Shown here one piece after another: positions 23,577-32,127 of a DNA stretch of 32,348 nt. The notes beneath the pieces are model-generated. The model searched no databases. It was not told where the DNA came from and was given only the letters and a program-made list of their open reading frames with translations. Every line of letters begins with the position of its first letter. Position 1 is the stretch's first letter. This DNA is from Candidatus Wirthbacteria bacterium (GTDB lineage Bacteria; Patescibacteriota; CG2-30-54-11): the NCBI GenBank assembly GCA_903889905.1, contig CAISZI010000060.1:1-32348 (forward strand), written 5' to 3'. A program made the translations under genes and the position numbers.

Positions 23577-26246
23577 CTATTGGATTTTTTTTACAGTTCG
23601 GGTGACAGGATCAAATTTTACTCTCATTCCGGTTGGAAGGCGACTCACGTCGATCCCGCCAATCGCTCCCTTGCCAAGGTCCCTGGCTCGCTGGGCGCAG
23701 TGAGCCACAATGCCGGCATTCTCGATGACCAGACCATCCGCCTGCTCGATGAGCGGATCGTGGCTTAGATTCATCTGGGTGGCGACAAGAATGACATGAA
23801 GGTTTTGCTGTCGATAGGCTGCCATGGCCGCATCGACGGCTGCCAAACTGGAGAACTCATCCAAATTAACCACCACTCCCTCACAGGCTGTCCCATTGGC
23901 CAGGAAGATTCCAGTGGCTGACTCAAACTCTTCCAGATGTTCGCGCTTCAGATCCAGACCATCAATGTCCTGTTCCCGGATGACATGGGGCAGGTCAAGT
24001 TTGTTGTAATTTGCAAATGCCTGCGTGCGGGACCGGATCAGGTGCAGCATCGACTGCGGGTCTTGCACAAAACGGGGGATTTCCCTGGGATAGAGAAAAT
24101 AAATGGCGCCGTTTTCCAGCCCCAGCCGCGCACCCAGCAGTTCGAGGGTGTCCCGCAACAGTAGATATTCTTTGGTGAACAGATATTTGACCGTTTCGCG
24201 TAGCGCCATGTAAGTTTGGGAGGAATGGATCGTTTTTTCCAATTCAGGTTTTTGGTTCGGAGGCAGGGTGGAGAGCAGACTGGATTGCGTCTCGAGACGT
24301 TCCGCTTTTTGGTGTTCGTGATCGGCTTTGTAATGTCCGCTCTGACGGATTCCCCGCACATATTCCAATAACTGATCAGGGGCGTCGCGTAGTGGCGGAT
24401 GCCTGATCTCCAGCATTTCACCGGTACTGTAATGGCCGACGAGTTTGAGGGCCAATTGAGTCGCCTCTTTTTCAGAACCAGCTTCGGCAATGGCAACATT
24501 GGCATCCGTCAGTGCGCTGCCGTCCAAGCCCTTGTCCAGTTCCGAGTACATCGCTTCGGCTTGCTCTTTGGTGTAACCCAGCACGCTTTGCAGCAGTGTC
24601 TGCAGTCGCTGGGAATAGTAGAATCCCAACCGGGCGGCTTTGGCAAAATTGACATAGGTGCGGGTACGCAGATGCTCCAGAATTTTGTCAGCATGGTCAG
24701 CCAGTTGCGCATTCGTCATGGCGTTCAAATCCTCAGCTCCGGTTGCTGTCGTAAAGTCGTCAAGATGAGGACGTTCCGTAGTTTCGAACTGGGTAATAAA
24801 TTCATCCGCAAACCGCGCCATCCTGGCTGTGAATTCCTGATAGATTTGAAAGTATTCTTCAGCCTTCTCACCATATCGCGAGCGCAAGTCTGCGAGAGTC
24901 GGGTCTTGGAGATACAATCCCATCTGCGGATACGCACCTCTTCCGGGATCGGCCTGAACAGCTTCCAGATACTCTTTGACCAGGGTGGCAAAGTATTCTG
25001 CTTTGGTTGCCGGGAAGCCGACATAATAAATGGCCGCATTGCGAGCAATGCTGAAATAGGTTCTGCCACCGATAAACTTGATGATGCCGTTGGCTTCGTC
25101 CCCGACCTGGTAGCCCATTTCACGCCTGGCAAGATGGGTCGCAGCCGGGATCCCATCGCTACCGCCATGGATGTACATGTAAATGCCGATATCCATTGCC
25201 GTTGGCCGGGGAAGCAGTTCACTGTAGTTGGAGTCGCTGAAAACGGCTGTCTCCGTACCCAGTTGTGCCTTTTCCTCTGCCACGAGTTGGCGGAGTATGG
25301 TTTTGGTTTCTGCCAGACAGTCTTCCGGGGTCTGGTCCAGTGATACTTGACCCAGCTCGGTGGTGAGCGGACGGGCTTGCAGGATGTGTAGCTCCCCGCC
25401 GCGAATGGCAAATTCAATGTCTTGCGGGGCTTCCGGGAAAAGTTGCTGGATGAGACGGGCATGCTGATGCAATTGCTGAATGGCAGCTGGAGCCAGTGGT
25501 GCAACTTCGAATCCGGTGGACTGTGAAATGATCCCGGTGTCACGGATCAGCAAGGCCATACCATGGGTTTTGCCATCAACCAGTCTGGACCCAAATCCTT
25601 TAACGCATTGCACCAGCACATCATTCCCGTTGACACCGGTATACATGACGCCAGCCACTTCCGGTTCTATCAATTCCTGGACAATAAGTGCCATGCGGAC
25701 GTCCCCCACTGCCATGCCGTGCAGCGCCAGGGACTGGGCGACTTCAGCAGAGTGCGCCTGGGTATAAATTTGTTCGATTGCCGGACCAACCTGATCGTCG
25801 CCATAAACATAGAAGGTTGTAAATACGCCAGCCATACTTTTTTTGTCGCCGTCTTCGAGGTTGGCTGAGCTGCGGATCGCCACGTTGCCGCCCAGGGCGT
25901 GTTTCATTGCGATAACCGCCTTCACCAGACCTTCGGGGAGTCTGCCACTGCCCAGATAGGCTTCATGCGCCTCGGTCGAGATGACATAGCCGGGTGGAAC
26001 AGGCAACCCGGCCCTGCGTAGCTTGGCGAGGTTGGCTGCTTTGCCTCCAACCCACCATGGCGACACATCGCCCACAGCGTCGAAATGAGCGATAAGCATG
26101 CTTGGTATCCGTCCTTCGGTCCGTTCAGATTGATCAGAGTGAAGTCCGTCAGATGCCGCAGCACCCAAATCCAGATTGCTGCCATTGGCCCATGGAGAAA
26201 TGCTTTCTCCCGGAAATTGCACGACACTATCATCAAAAGTGGACAT
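23577..26246 (-). CDS. PEP-synthase/rifampin-phosphotransferase-like dikinase
   Basis: Domain order is ATP-grasp, middle domain, swivelling His domain at the C-terminus. ATP-grasp motifs include VGGKAANLAKLRRAGLPVPP, NVAIRSSANLEDGDKKSMAG, VQELIEPEVAGVMYTG and PQDIEFAIRGGELHILQARPLT (to about residue 305). The middle, about 330-790, is largely helical. The C-terminal domain reads ADGLVIENAGIVAHCAQRARDLG, with candidate phospho-acceptor His849, 40 residues from the end. The TIM-barrel PEP/pyruvate domain of true PEP synthase or PPDK is absent, so the layout matches rifampin phosphotransferase (about 870 residues). The acceptor is unknown. ATG 26246 is about 35 bases from a good promoter; ATG 26099 (residue 50) is an alternative start because the first 49 residues look unconserved. 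Confidence 0.85.
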   Translation of the reverse strand: MSTFDDSVVQFPGESISPWANGSNLDLGAAASDGLHSDQSERTEGRIPSMLIAHFDAVGDVSPWWVGGKAANLAKLRRAGLPVPPGYVISTEAHEAYLGSGRLPEGLVKAVIAMKHALGGNVAIRSSANLEDGDKKSMAGVFTTFYVYGDDQVGPAIEQIYTQAHSAEVAQSLALHGMAVGDVRMALIVQELIEPEVAGVMYTGVNGNDVLVQCVKGFGSRLVDGKTHGMALLIRDTGIISQSTGFEVAPLAPAAIQQLHQHARLIQQLFPEAPQDIEFAIRGGELHILQARPLTTELGQVSLDQTPEDCLAETKTILRQLVAEEKAQLGTETAVFSDSNYSELLPRPTAMDIGIYMYIHGGSDGIPAATHLARREMGYQVGDEANGIIKFIGGRTYFSIARNAAIYYVGFPATKAEYFATLVKEYLEAVQADPGRGAYPQMGLYLQDPTLADLRSRYGEKAEEYFQIYQEFTARMARFADEFITQFETTERPHLDDFTTATGAEDLNAMTNAQLADHADKILEHLRTRTYVNFAKAARLGFYYSQRLQTLLQSVLGYTKEQAEAMYSELDKGLDGSALTDANVAIAEAGSEKEATQLALKLVGHYSTGEMLEIRHPPLRDAPDQLLEYVRGIRQSGHYKADHEHQKAERLETQSSLLSTLPPNQKPELEKTIHSSQTYMALRETVKYLFTKEYLLLRDTLELLGARLGLENGAIYFLYPREIPRFVQDPQSMLHLIRSRTQAFANYNKLDLPHVIREQDIDGLDLKREHLEEFESATGIFLANGTACEGVVVNLDEFSSLAAVDAAMAAYRQQNLHVILVATQMNLSHDPLIEQADGLVIENAGIVAHCAQRARDLGKGAIGGIDVSRLPTGMRVKFDPVTRTVKKIQ

Positions 26247-26285
26247 AAACGGCTATGGGCCTGAATACAAAATTGTTGGACAATA

Positions 26286-26314
26286 ATTCTATACCTCAAA
26301 GTTCCAACGGGCAA
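26286..26314 (-). promoter_or_regulatory. minus-strand promoter, TTGCCC-17-TAGAAT
   Basis: On the minus strand TTGCCC (26309-26314) and TAGAAT (26286-26291) are 17 bases apart, giving a start near 26279 and a leader of about 33 bases before the dikinase ATG. Confidence 0.5.
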
Positions 26315-26367
26315 GGCTAAAAGCCGACAACTGGAATCAATAAACAGAATTCAATTTCCCGCAATTG

Positions 26368-26403
26368 TCAGGAATTAGGGGCTTTTTTGTATTATACTGT
26401 GGG
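26368..26403 (+). promoter_or_regulatory. repeated promoter-like module, copy 2
   Basis: Second copy of the module at 21075-21110 (32 of 36 positions). Here a TTGTCA at 26365-26370 could be the -35, 19 bases before TATTAT at 26390-26395. It is the likely promoter for mutL, about 120 bases downstream, with two repeat units between. Confidence 0.5.
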
Positions 26404-26437
26404 TACAGGTAAGGCGTCCCTTGTTCCGTCAAACTGA

Positions 26438-26464
26438 AGAGGGCGGTTCGTGAACCGCCCCTAC
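26438..26464. repeat. GGGCGGTTC...GAACCGCCCCTAC hairpin repeat
   Basis: GGGCGGTTC and GAACCGCCC pair perfectly and end in CCCCTAC, as in the units at 15-44 and 28488-28514. It lies in the mutL leader. Confidence 0.6.
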
Positions 26465-26465
26465 T

Positions 26466-26498
26466 GAGAGATTGCTGCGCATAGCCTCGCAATGACAG
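26466..26498. repeat. half copy of the GTCATTGCGAG element
   Basis: Only the 3' arm is present: GAGATTGCTGCGC then GCCTCGCAATGACAG, matching the right arms of copies B and C. It directly abuts the preceding hairpin and ends just before the mutL ribosome site. Confidence 0.6.
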
Positions 26499-26517
26499 CC
26501 AACAAAGGAATAAATAT

Positions 26518-28374
26518 ATGAAAATCCACATTCTTCCCAAAATTCTGCAGCACAAGATCGCAGCCGGCGAGGTGATTGAGCGGCCGGCGTCGATTGTGAA
26601 AGAGCTGGTTGAGAATTCGTTGGATGCGGGTGCAAGTTTTGTGAAAGTTGAACTAGTTGGCGGTGGGTTGGATCGGATTGTTGTCACAGACGACGGCTGC
26701 GGTATAGGACGGGATGATGTCAAACTGGCGTTCGAGCGTTATGCCACGAGCAAGATCACCGAAGAACAGGATTTGTTCCACATTGGCACGTTTGGCTTTC
26801 GCGGTGAAGCACTGGCAAGCATTGCGGCGGTAAGTGCGGTAACGCTGGAAACCAAGACAGAGGAAGAAACGGTTGGGACGCGCTTGGTAATGGTTGGCGG
26901 CAATCAGGAAGAACTTGGCGATGCGGCTTCGCCCAAAGGTACACAAATTGTGGTGAGCAAATTGTTTTTTAATACGCCGGTGCGACGCAAATATCTCAAA
27001 ACAGTTCTGACCGAAAATAACCACTGCATCCAGGCAGTGGAAGACCAGGCACTGTCTCATCCGGGTGTGGCGTTTGAAATGGTGAGCAATACGAAAGTGC
27101 TGTTTCGTTCAGCCGGGACAGAATCCTGGGCTAGTCGCGTGCGGGATATTTTGGGGCAGGAATGGGTGGACAGTGTGCTGCCAGTCGATTACACCTTTGG
27201 GCCGTATCAAATGCGAGGTTTTTTGGGCCGTCCCGAAGCAGCACGTGAGCATCGGCGACATCAGTATTTGTACGTGAATGGCCGGCGGGTCAATGATTAT
27301 TTGAGTGTTTATCACGTCAAGCACGCCTACAGTACGCTGCTCGAAAAGCATCTCAATCCGATTTTTTTGCTCGACCTGACGATGCCGACCGAGTCGGTGG
27401 ATATCAATGTGCATCCGCGTAAGGCCGAGGTAAAATTTCAGCAAAGCAAAGAAATTTATCAGCTGGTGGAAGACGGGGTTGCCTTGACGTTGCAGCAGAA
27501 CAATCTGGTGCCGAGGGCGAAAATTGGCGAGGAGCAAGGAGCAGGGAGCTTGGAGTTTGGAGCAGGGAGCTTAGAGAGGGGGAATGCGGCTGGGGGCGCT
27601 GGGTATGAATCAGGTCCCCCAGTGACGCAGGGCATTGCGTCGCAGCAAGCAGGAATGGATTACACCAACCAGTCGTTCGGGCAACGCGGAATTGGGGCGA
27701 TGCCGCTGGTCCGGCAGGGATATGAGGGGATGAATGCAGGGCAGGACATGCCATGGCAAGCCCCTACGCAAACAACGGTACCATTGCCGATGGGAAATGA
27801 AATGCAGGCGATGCTGCAGCTCTATGCCACGTTTATTGTGGCAGACAAGGCTGGGGAAATTTATTTGATTGATCAGCACGCGGCGCAGGAACGTGTAATG
27901 TACGAGCGCTTGATGGCCCGCTATGAGCACAAAGGGTCTGCAGGCAATCAGCCTTTGCTTTTGCCGCAGCATATTGAACTCGAAGCGCAGGAAATGGCGG
28001 TGGTTAGTGAGTCGTTTGATTTTTTGCAAACGCTGGGCATTGAGGCAGAGGAATTTGGCGAACGGGAAATTGTGGTGCGTAGTGTGCCGCTGGAACTGGC
28101 AAAAGCAGACATGTCGGCGCTGATCAAGGAATTTGTCAGCGCCTTGATTGAAGAACGGCATGGTAAACAGATTGATGCCAAGATTGCTGAGCGTATCATC
28201 ATGCGGTCGTGCAAGGTGAGCATCAAGGCCAATGAACGGCTGGAGATTGGGCGGATGCAGAAGATTGTCGACGCTCTATTGGTTTGTGAGCAGCCTTACA
28301 CCTGCCCGCATGGCCGGCCGACCATGGTCAAGCTGACCAGGGAGGAGTTGGAGAAGATATTTAAGAGAAGGTAG
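26518..28374 (+). CDS. mutL: DNA mismatch repair endonuclease MutL
   Basis: The 618-residue protein has the GHKL ATPase motifs in order: AAGEVIERPASIVKELVENSLDAGA, TDDGCGI, then TFGFRGEALASIAAV. The C-terminal domain holds the nuclease motif DQHA(X)2E(X)4E as DQHAAQERVMYE at 452-463, plus SCKVSIKANERL and the metal-site region CPHGRPTMVKL. MutL is therefore a nicking type, consistent with no MutH. AAAGGA precedes ATG 26518. The linker (about 325-440) is long and Gly/Gln-rich. Its residues 338-355 (QGAGSLEFGAGSLERG) are encoded by a genomic repeat also found at 7533-7596. Confidence 0.96.
   Translation: MKIHILPKILQHKIAAGEVIERPASIVKELVENSLDAGASFVKVELVGGGLDRIVVTDDGCGIGRDDVKLAFERYATSKITEEQDLFHIGTFGFRGEALASIAAVSAVTLETKTEEETVGTRLVMVGGNQEELGDAASPKGTQIVVSKLFFNTPVRRKYLKTVLTENNHCIQAVEDQALSHPGVAFEMVSNTKVLFRSAGTESWASRVRDILGQEWVDSVLPVDYTFGPYQMRGFLGRPEAAREHRRHQYLYVNGRRVNDYLSVYHVKHAYSTLLEKHLNPIFLLDLTMPTESVDINVHPRKAEVKFQQSKEIYQLVEDGVALTLQQNNLVPRAKIGEEQGAGSLEFGAGSLERGNAAGGAGYESGPPVTQGIASQQAGMDYTNQSFGQRGIGAMPLVRQGYEGMNAGQDMPWQAPTQTTVPLPMGNEMQAMLQLYATFIVADKAGEIYLIDQHAAQERVMYERLMARYEHKGSAGNQPLLLPQHIELEAQEMAVVSESFDFLQTLGIEAEEFGEREIVVRSVPLELAKADMSALIKEFVSALIEERHGKQIDAKIAERIIMRSCKVSIKANERLEIGRMQKIVDALLVCEQPYTCPHGRPTMVKLTREELEKIFKRR
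27530..27582. repeat. GGAGCAGGGAGCTTGGAG direct repeats inside mutL
   Basis: GGAGCAAGGAGCAGGGAGCT then GGAGCAGGGAGCTTAGAG form tandem units, in frame, in the MutL linker. The unit is the same as the arms of the intergenic hairpin at 7533-7596. Confidence 0.7.
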
Positions 28375-28387
28375 AGTGAGATTGGCA

Positions 28388-28514
28388 GGGACTTGTCGCG
28401 ACCGGTCCCTACGAGGATAATAGTGGAATTACAAAATTAGAATGCAGGGAGGGGCGGCCCTTGCGGCCGTCCGCATATGGAATGGGGAGGGCGACCGTAA
28501 AGGTACGCCCCTAC
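28388..28514. repeat. cluster of CCCTAC-ending hairpin repeats before nadB
   Basis: Three units lie in about 125 bases: GGGACTTG...GGTCCCTAC (28388-28411), GGGGCGGCCC...GGCCGTCCGC (about 28450-28474), and GGGCGACCG...ACGCCCCTAC (28488-28514). The last nearly matches the unit before argG. The mutL-nadB gap consists almost entirely of these. Confidence 0.6.
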
Positions 28515-28533
28515 ATTATTAGGGATACGTTCC

Positions 28534-30120
28534 ATGGACTTTATTCACACCGACTTTCTCATCATAGGTTCTGGTCTCGCCGGACTGTACGCAGCACAGT
28601 ATGCGGCGAAGCGGGGCAGTGTCTTGATCGTGACCAAGGCGAGCCGGGAAACCAGCAATTCCTGGAAGGCACAGGGCGGGATTGCGGCGGCGGTGGGAGA
28701 TGACGACGCACCGGATTTTCATCTTGAAGATACGTTGGTTGCCGGGCGTGGTTTATGTAACATTGAAGCTGTGCGGGTGTTAGTCGAAGAAGGCAAACGG
28801 GAAGTCGAAGCGCTGATTACCATGGGCATGGCGTTTGATCGTGACAGCTATGGTGAACTGCTGTTGGGGCTGGAAGGCGGCCACGGCAAGCGGCGCGTAT
28901 TGCATGCGGGCGGTGACTCCACGGGCTATGCAGTAACCAAATTTTTGTTGGATCAGGTGCGGCAAAATCCGCGGGTCAAGTGGTTGGAAAACACGATGGT
29001 AGCTGAACTCACGACTGAGGGCAAACAATGCTTTGGGGCAACGGTATTTGATTTGCATCAACAGCAGACATTCAGCATTCAGGCGGCTAACACGATTTTG
29101 GCCAGTGGTGGGGCTGGCGCAATTTTTGGTCGGACGACCAATCCGTCGACAGCGACGGGTGATGGCATGGCGCTGGCATATCAGGCTGGCGCGGAGCTGC
29201 GGGACATGGAATTCATGCAGTTTCATCCAACGGCTTTGTATATACCGGGTGAACGTGCTTTTTTGATTTCGGAAGCCGTTCGAGGTGAAGGCGCTTATCT
29301 GGTTAATGCAGCCGGTGAACGGTTTATGGTGGGCAGGCACTCCTTAAATGAACTGGCGCCACGCGACGTGGTGGCGCAGGCGATCCACGAACAAATTGTT
29401 TCGAGCGGAAAACCTTGCGTATATCTTAAATTGGATCATTTGGATGCCAACAAAATCAAGGTTCGCTTTGCCACGATTGGTGCTGAACTGCGTAAGTTTG
29501 GTATCGACATGGCGCGTGACCCGATTCCGGTGGCGCCAGCCGCGCATTACACGATTGGCGGGGTGAAGACGGATCTGGATGGCCGGACGTCGGTGGCGAA
29601 TTTGTTGGCCGTGGGCGAAGTGGCGTCAACTGGTGTGCATGGGGCCAATCGGCTGGCGAGCAATTCATTATTGGAATGTCTGGTGTTTGGGAAACGGGCG
29701 GCGCTGGCATCATCGAAGCGGGCGTATCGTGATACGCTCCTGCGGGAAAACATGCCAGAGGATAAATTCTATCTGGATGCCGTGAAACAGGAAGCTTCTG
29801 AAACATTCCAGAAACAACTTGGCTTGCTGATGAACGCTAAAGTCGGGATTGTGCGCAATAATGAATCCTTGGTGCAGGCATTGCTGGAAATTGACCGGCT
29901 AATGGTGACGTTTGGCGCAGCAGCGGGAGAAATTTATGGTCATCGCGTCAGGGCTTTGTCGTTGGTAGCCAAAGCAATAACACGAGGCGCACAATTGAGG
30001 GAAGAAAGCCGGGGCGCGCATTTGAGTACCAGCTACCCCGAAGAAGCCAAAGTGTTGTATCATACGTGCCAACAACGAGACGCCGCGGGACGGAAAGTTC
30101 ATCGAGTTATCAAGTTATAA
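28534..30120 (+). CDS. nadB: L-aspartate oxidase
   Basis: NadB oxidises L-aspartate to iminoaspartate, the first step of de novo NAD synthesis. The 528-residue flavoprotein has the FAD dinucleotide fold IGSGLAGLYAAQYAAKRG from residue 11, then SWKAQGGIAAAVGDDD. Further motifs are ASGGAGAIFGRTTNPSTATGDGMALAYQAGAELRDMEFMQFHPTALY, and GVHGANRLASNSLLECLVFGKRAA near the C-terminal third. Length is typical. AGGGA lies about nine bases before ATG 28534. It leads the nadB-nadC-nadA cluster, with 18 bases to nadC. Confidence 0.96.
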   Translation: MDFIHTDFLIIGSGLAGLYAAQYAAKRGSVLIVTKASRETSNSWKAQGGIAAAVGDDDAPDFHLEDTLVAGRGLCNIEAVRVLVEEGKREVEALITMGMAFDRDSYGELLLGLEGGHGKRRVLHAGGDSTGYAVTKFLLDQVRQNPRVKWLENTMVAELTTEGKQCFGATVFDLHQQQTFSIQAANTILASGGAGAIFGRTTNPSTATGDGMALAYQAGAELRDMEFMQFHPTALYIPGERAFLISEAVRGEGAYLVNAAGERFMVGRHSLNELAPRDVVAQAIHEQIVSSGKPCVYLKLDHLDANKIKVRFATIGAELRKFGIDMARDPIPVAPAAHYTIGGVKTDLDGRTSVANLLAVGEVASTGVHGANRLASNSLLECLVFGKRAALASSKRAYRDTLLRENMPEDKFYLDAVKQEASETFQKQLGLLMNAKVGIVRNNESLVQALLEIDRLMVTFGAAAGEIYGHRVRALSLVAKAITRGAQLREESRGAHLSTSYPEEAKVLYHTCQQRDAAGRKVHRVIKL

Positions 30121-30138
30121 AGCGGAAGAGATGAAGAT

Positions 30139-30990
30139 ATGTTGACGGAAACGGTGATGGATATAAGTCAGGCGGAAGAGATTATTGCGCTGGCACTCAA
30201 GGAAGATATCGGTAGCGGTGATCTCACGACCAATTTACTGCTGGCTGACGAGGCCAAACGGGATGCTTTTGTTTTGGTCAAAAGTGAGGGGATTGTGGCG
30301 GGTTTGCCGTTGGTGGAAATGATTTTTCGCAAGCTTGATCCTGCGATGACATTTGTGGCCAAAGCCAAAGATGGGGACAGGATCAAGGCCGGTACGGTGG
30401 TGATGGAAATCCGTGGTTCGTATCGGGCACTGCTCAGTGGCGAACGCACAGTGCTCAATTTCTTGCAGCGGTTGTCGGGTATTGCGACACGGACGGCGGA
30501 GTTTGCCGCAGCGGTGAAGGCGACCAAGGCGCAAATCCTGGATACCCGCAAAACAGCGCCCGGTATGCGACTGCTGGACAAATACGCAGTGCGCATCGGT
30601 GGTGGCACCAATCATCGCATTGGGCTTTTTGACATGGTATTGATCAAGGATAATCACATTCGGGTGGCGGGTAGTGTTACCGCGGCCGTTGCACAAATTC
30701 GTGCGGGTGCGTCAGAGGGGATGAAGATCGAGGTGGAAGTCCGTTCTCTGACCGAAACGCAGGAAGCCGCGAAGCTCAATGTGGATATGATTATGCTGGA
30801 CAATATGACGGTGGATGAAATGAAGCAGGCGGTTGGGATGATTGGTAATCAGGCAAAGGTTGAGGCGTCCGGTGGTGTGAACCTGGAATCGGTACGACGC
30901 ATTGCTGAGACGGGCGTGGATTATATTTCTATTGGTCAACTCACGCATTCGGTGCAGGCGCTGGATGTGAGTTTGAAGATCAGGGAATAG
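30139..30990 (+). CDS. nadC: nicotinate-nucleotide pyrophosphorylase (carboxylating)
   Basis: NadC (quinolinate phosphoribosyltransferase) converts quinolinate and PRPP to nicotinate mononucleotide. The 283-residue product shows KEDIGSGDLTT near residue 21, LNFLQRLSGIAT, the active-site stretch DTRKTAPGMRLLDKYAV and NHRIGLFDMVLIKDNHI. The C-terminal barrel ends with VEASGGVNLESVRRIAETGVDYISIGQLTHS. ATG 30139 has a purine-rich site (GGAAGAGATGAAG) upstream; ATG 30157 is a possible alternative. Its position between nadB and nadA supports the role. Confidence 0.96.
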   Translation: MLTETVMDISQAEEIIALALKEDIGSGDLTTNLLLADEAKRDAFVLVKSEGIVAGLPLVEMIFRKLDPAMTFVAKAKDGDRIKAGTVVMEIRGSYRALLSGERTVLNFLQRLSGIATRTAEFAAAVKATKAQILDTRKTAPGMRLLDKYAVRIGGGTNHRIGLFDMVLIKDNHIRVAGSVTAAVAQIRAGASEGMKIEVEVRSLTETQEAAKLNVDMIMLDNMTVDEMKQAVGMIGNQAKVEASGGVNLESVRRIAETGVDYISIGQLTHSVQALDVSLKIRE

Positions 30991-31035
30991 AATTCTGAGT
31001 TTATAAAGTTCTTAAAGTCATAAAGTTGAAAGTAA

Positions 31036-31128
31036 GATGTCATTGCGAGAAGTCTGCGACGAAGCAATCTAGTTCACTTCAACGACAGAGAGATTGCCAC
31101 GCCGCTTTGAAGCAGCTCGCAATGACAG
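31036..31128. repeat. GTCATTGCGAG palindromic element, copy C
   Basis: GATGTCATTGCGAGA...GAAGCAATCTAG on the left and AGAGATTGCCACG...GCTCGCAATGACAG on the right form a long imperfect inverted repeat. It separates nadA from nadB-nadC, so nadA either is read through the element or has a separate start. Confidence 0.75.
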
Positions 31129-31154
31129 ACATGTGTAAACTAGAAGAGAAAAAT

Positions 31155-32096
31155 ATGTCTGCCATCGATCTTGTTTCCGAAATCAATCGTCTTCGCCGCG
31201 AGCGCAAGGCAGTGATCCTGGCGCACAACTATCAGTTGCCGGAAGTGCAGGATATTGCTGATTTTGTGGGTGATTCGCTTGGTTTGTCGCAACAGGCAGC
31301 CAAAACGCAGGCGGAGGTGATTGTCTTTTGCGGTGTGCATTTTATGGCTGAGACGGCGTCAATTTTGTCGCCCACCAAGACGGTACTGATTCCTGATCTT
31401 GGGGCTGGATGTTCTTTGGCCCAAAGCATCACAGCAGAAGAGCTGATGAAATGGAAAGTGGAACATCCTGGCGCCACGGTGGTGAGTTATGTTAATACCA
31501 CGGCCGAAGTCAAAGCCTTGAGTGACTACTGCTGCACCTCTGGCAACGCGGTGAAAGTGGTGGAAAGCATTCCCCGTGAACAGGAAATTTTGTTTTTGCC
31601 CGACCGTTACTTGGGGCAATACGTGGAAACGGTGGCCAAACGACCGCTGCACATCTGGGGTGGTGCCTGCCACGTGCATGCCAAAATTCTGGATGAAGAA
31701 ATGGAAACCGCACGACTCGCTCACCCTGATGCCGATATCCTGGTGCATCCTGAGTGTGGCTGCTCGACGACCTGCATGCTCAAGTCCCTGCATCAGACGA
31801 GCGGTCAAAAAATGTTCATCTACTCAACCGAAGGCATGCTCAAACACGTTGAGAAATCGGATGCCAAGGAATTCCTGATCGCGACTGAAGTGGGTATTAT
31901 TCATCGTCTACACAAGCAATTTCCGGACCGGCGATTTTACCCATTATCCCCAAATGCGGTGTGCGAATACATGAAAATGATCACGTTGCCCAAAGTGTAT
32001 GAGACGCTCAGGGATATGAAGTTTGAGGTCAAAGTCGAGGCAAGCCTGGCAGCCAAAGCGCGCTTGCCGGTGGAGCGTATGATTACAATTGTTTGA
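31155..32096 (+). CDS. nadA: quinolinate synthase
   Basis: NadA condenses iminoaspartate with dihydroxyacetone phosphate to quinolinate using a 4Fe-4S cluster. The three conserved ligand cysteines appear as Cys86 (LGAGCSLAQS), Cys172 (GGACHVHAKI) and Cys270 (NAVCEYMKMITL). Other family motifs are ILAHNYQLPEVQDIADFVGDS and FCGVHFMAETA. At 313 residues it is the short, single-copy type. ATG 31155 is chosen; an in-frame extension to 31026 would be translated from the palindromic repeat. The stop codon overlaps the -35 of the downstream T-box promoter. Confidence 0.96.
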   Translation: MSAIDLVSEINRLRRERKAVILAHNYQLPEVQDIADFVGDSLGLSQQAAKTQAEVIVFCGVHFMAETASILSPTKTVLIPDLGAGCSLAQSITAEELMKWKVEHPGATVVSYVNTTAEVKALSDYCCTSGNAVKVVESIPREQEILFLPDRYLGQYVETVAKRPLHIWGGACHVHAKILDEEMETARLAHPDADILVHPECGCSTTCMLKSLHQTSGQKMFIYSTEGMLKHVEKSDAKEFLIATEVGIIHRLHKQFPDRRFYPLSPNAVCEYMKMITLPKVYETLRDMKFEVKVEASLAAKARLPVERMITIV

Positions 32097-32121
32097 CAAT
32101 GGCTGAAGCAGTCATTAGACT
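32093..32121 (+). promoter_or_regulatory. T-box leader promoter, TTGACA-17-TAGACT
   Basis: Perfect TTGACA (32093-32098) overlapping the nadA stop, 17-base spacer, TAGACT at 32116-32121. Start expected near 32128, just before the T-box leader. Confidence 0.6.
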
Positions 32122-32127
32122 TTAAGT

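Noticed and set aside
24399-25343. A 314-codon open frame on the plus strand inside the dikinase gene
   Set aside because: The minus-strand product has clear dikinase motifs along this stretch; the plus frame has no recognisable domain or ribosome site.
31026-31154. Longer start for NadA
   Set aside because: The extension would be translated from palindromic repeat C; the conserved NadA sequence begins just after ATG 31155.
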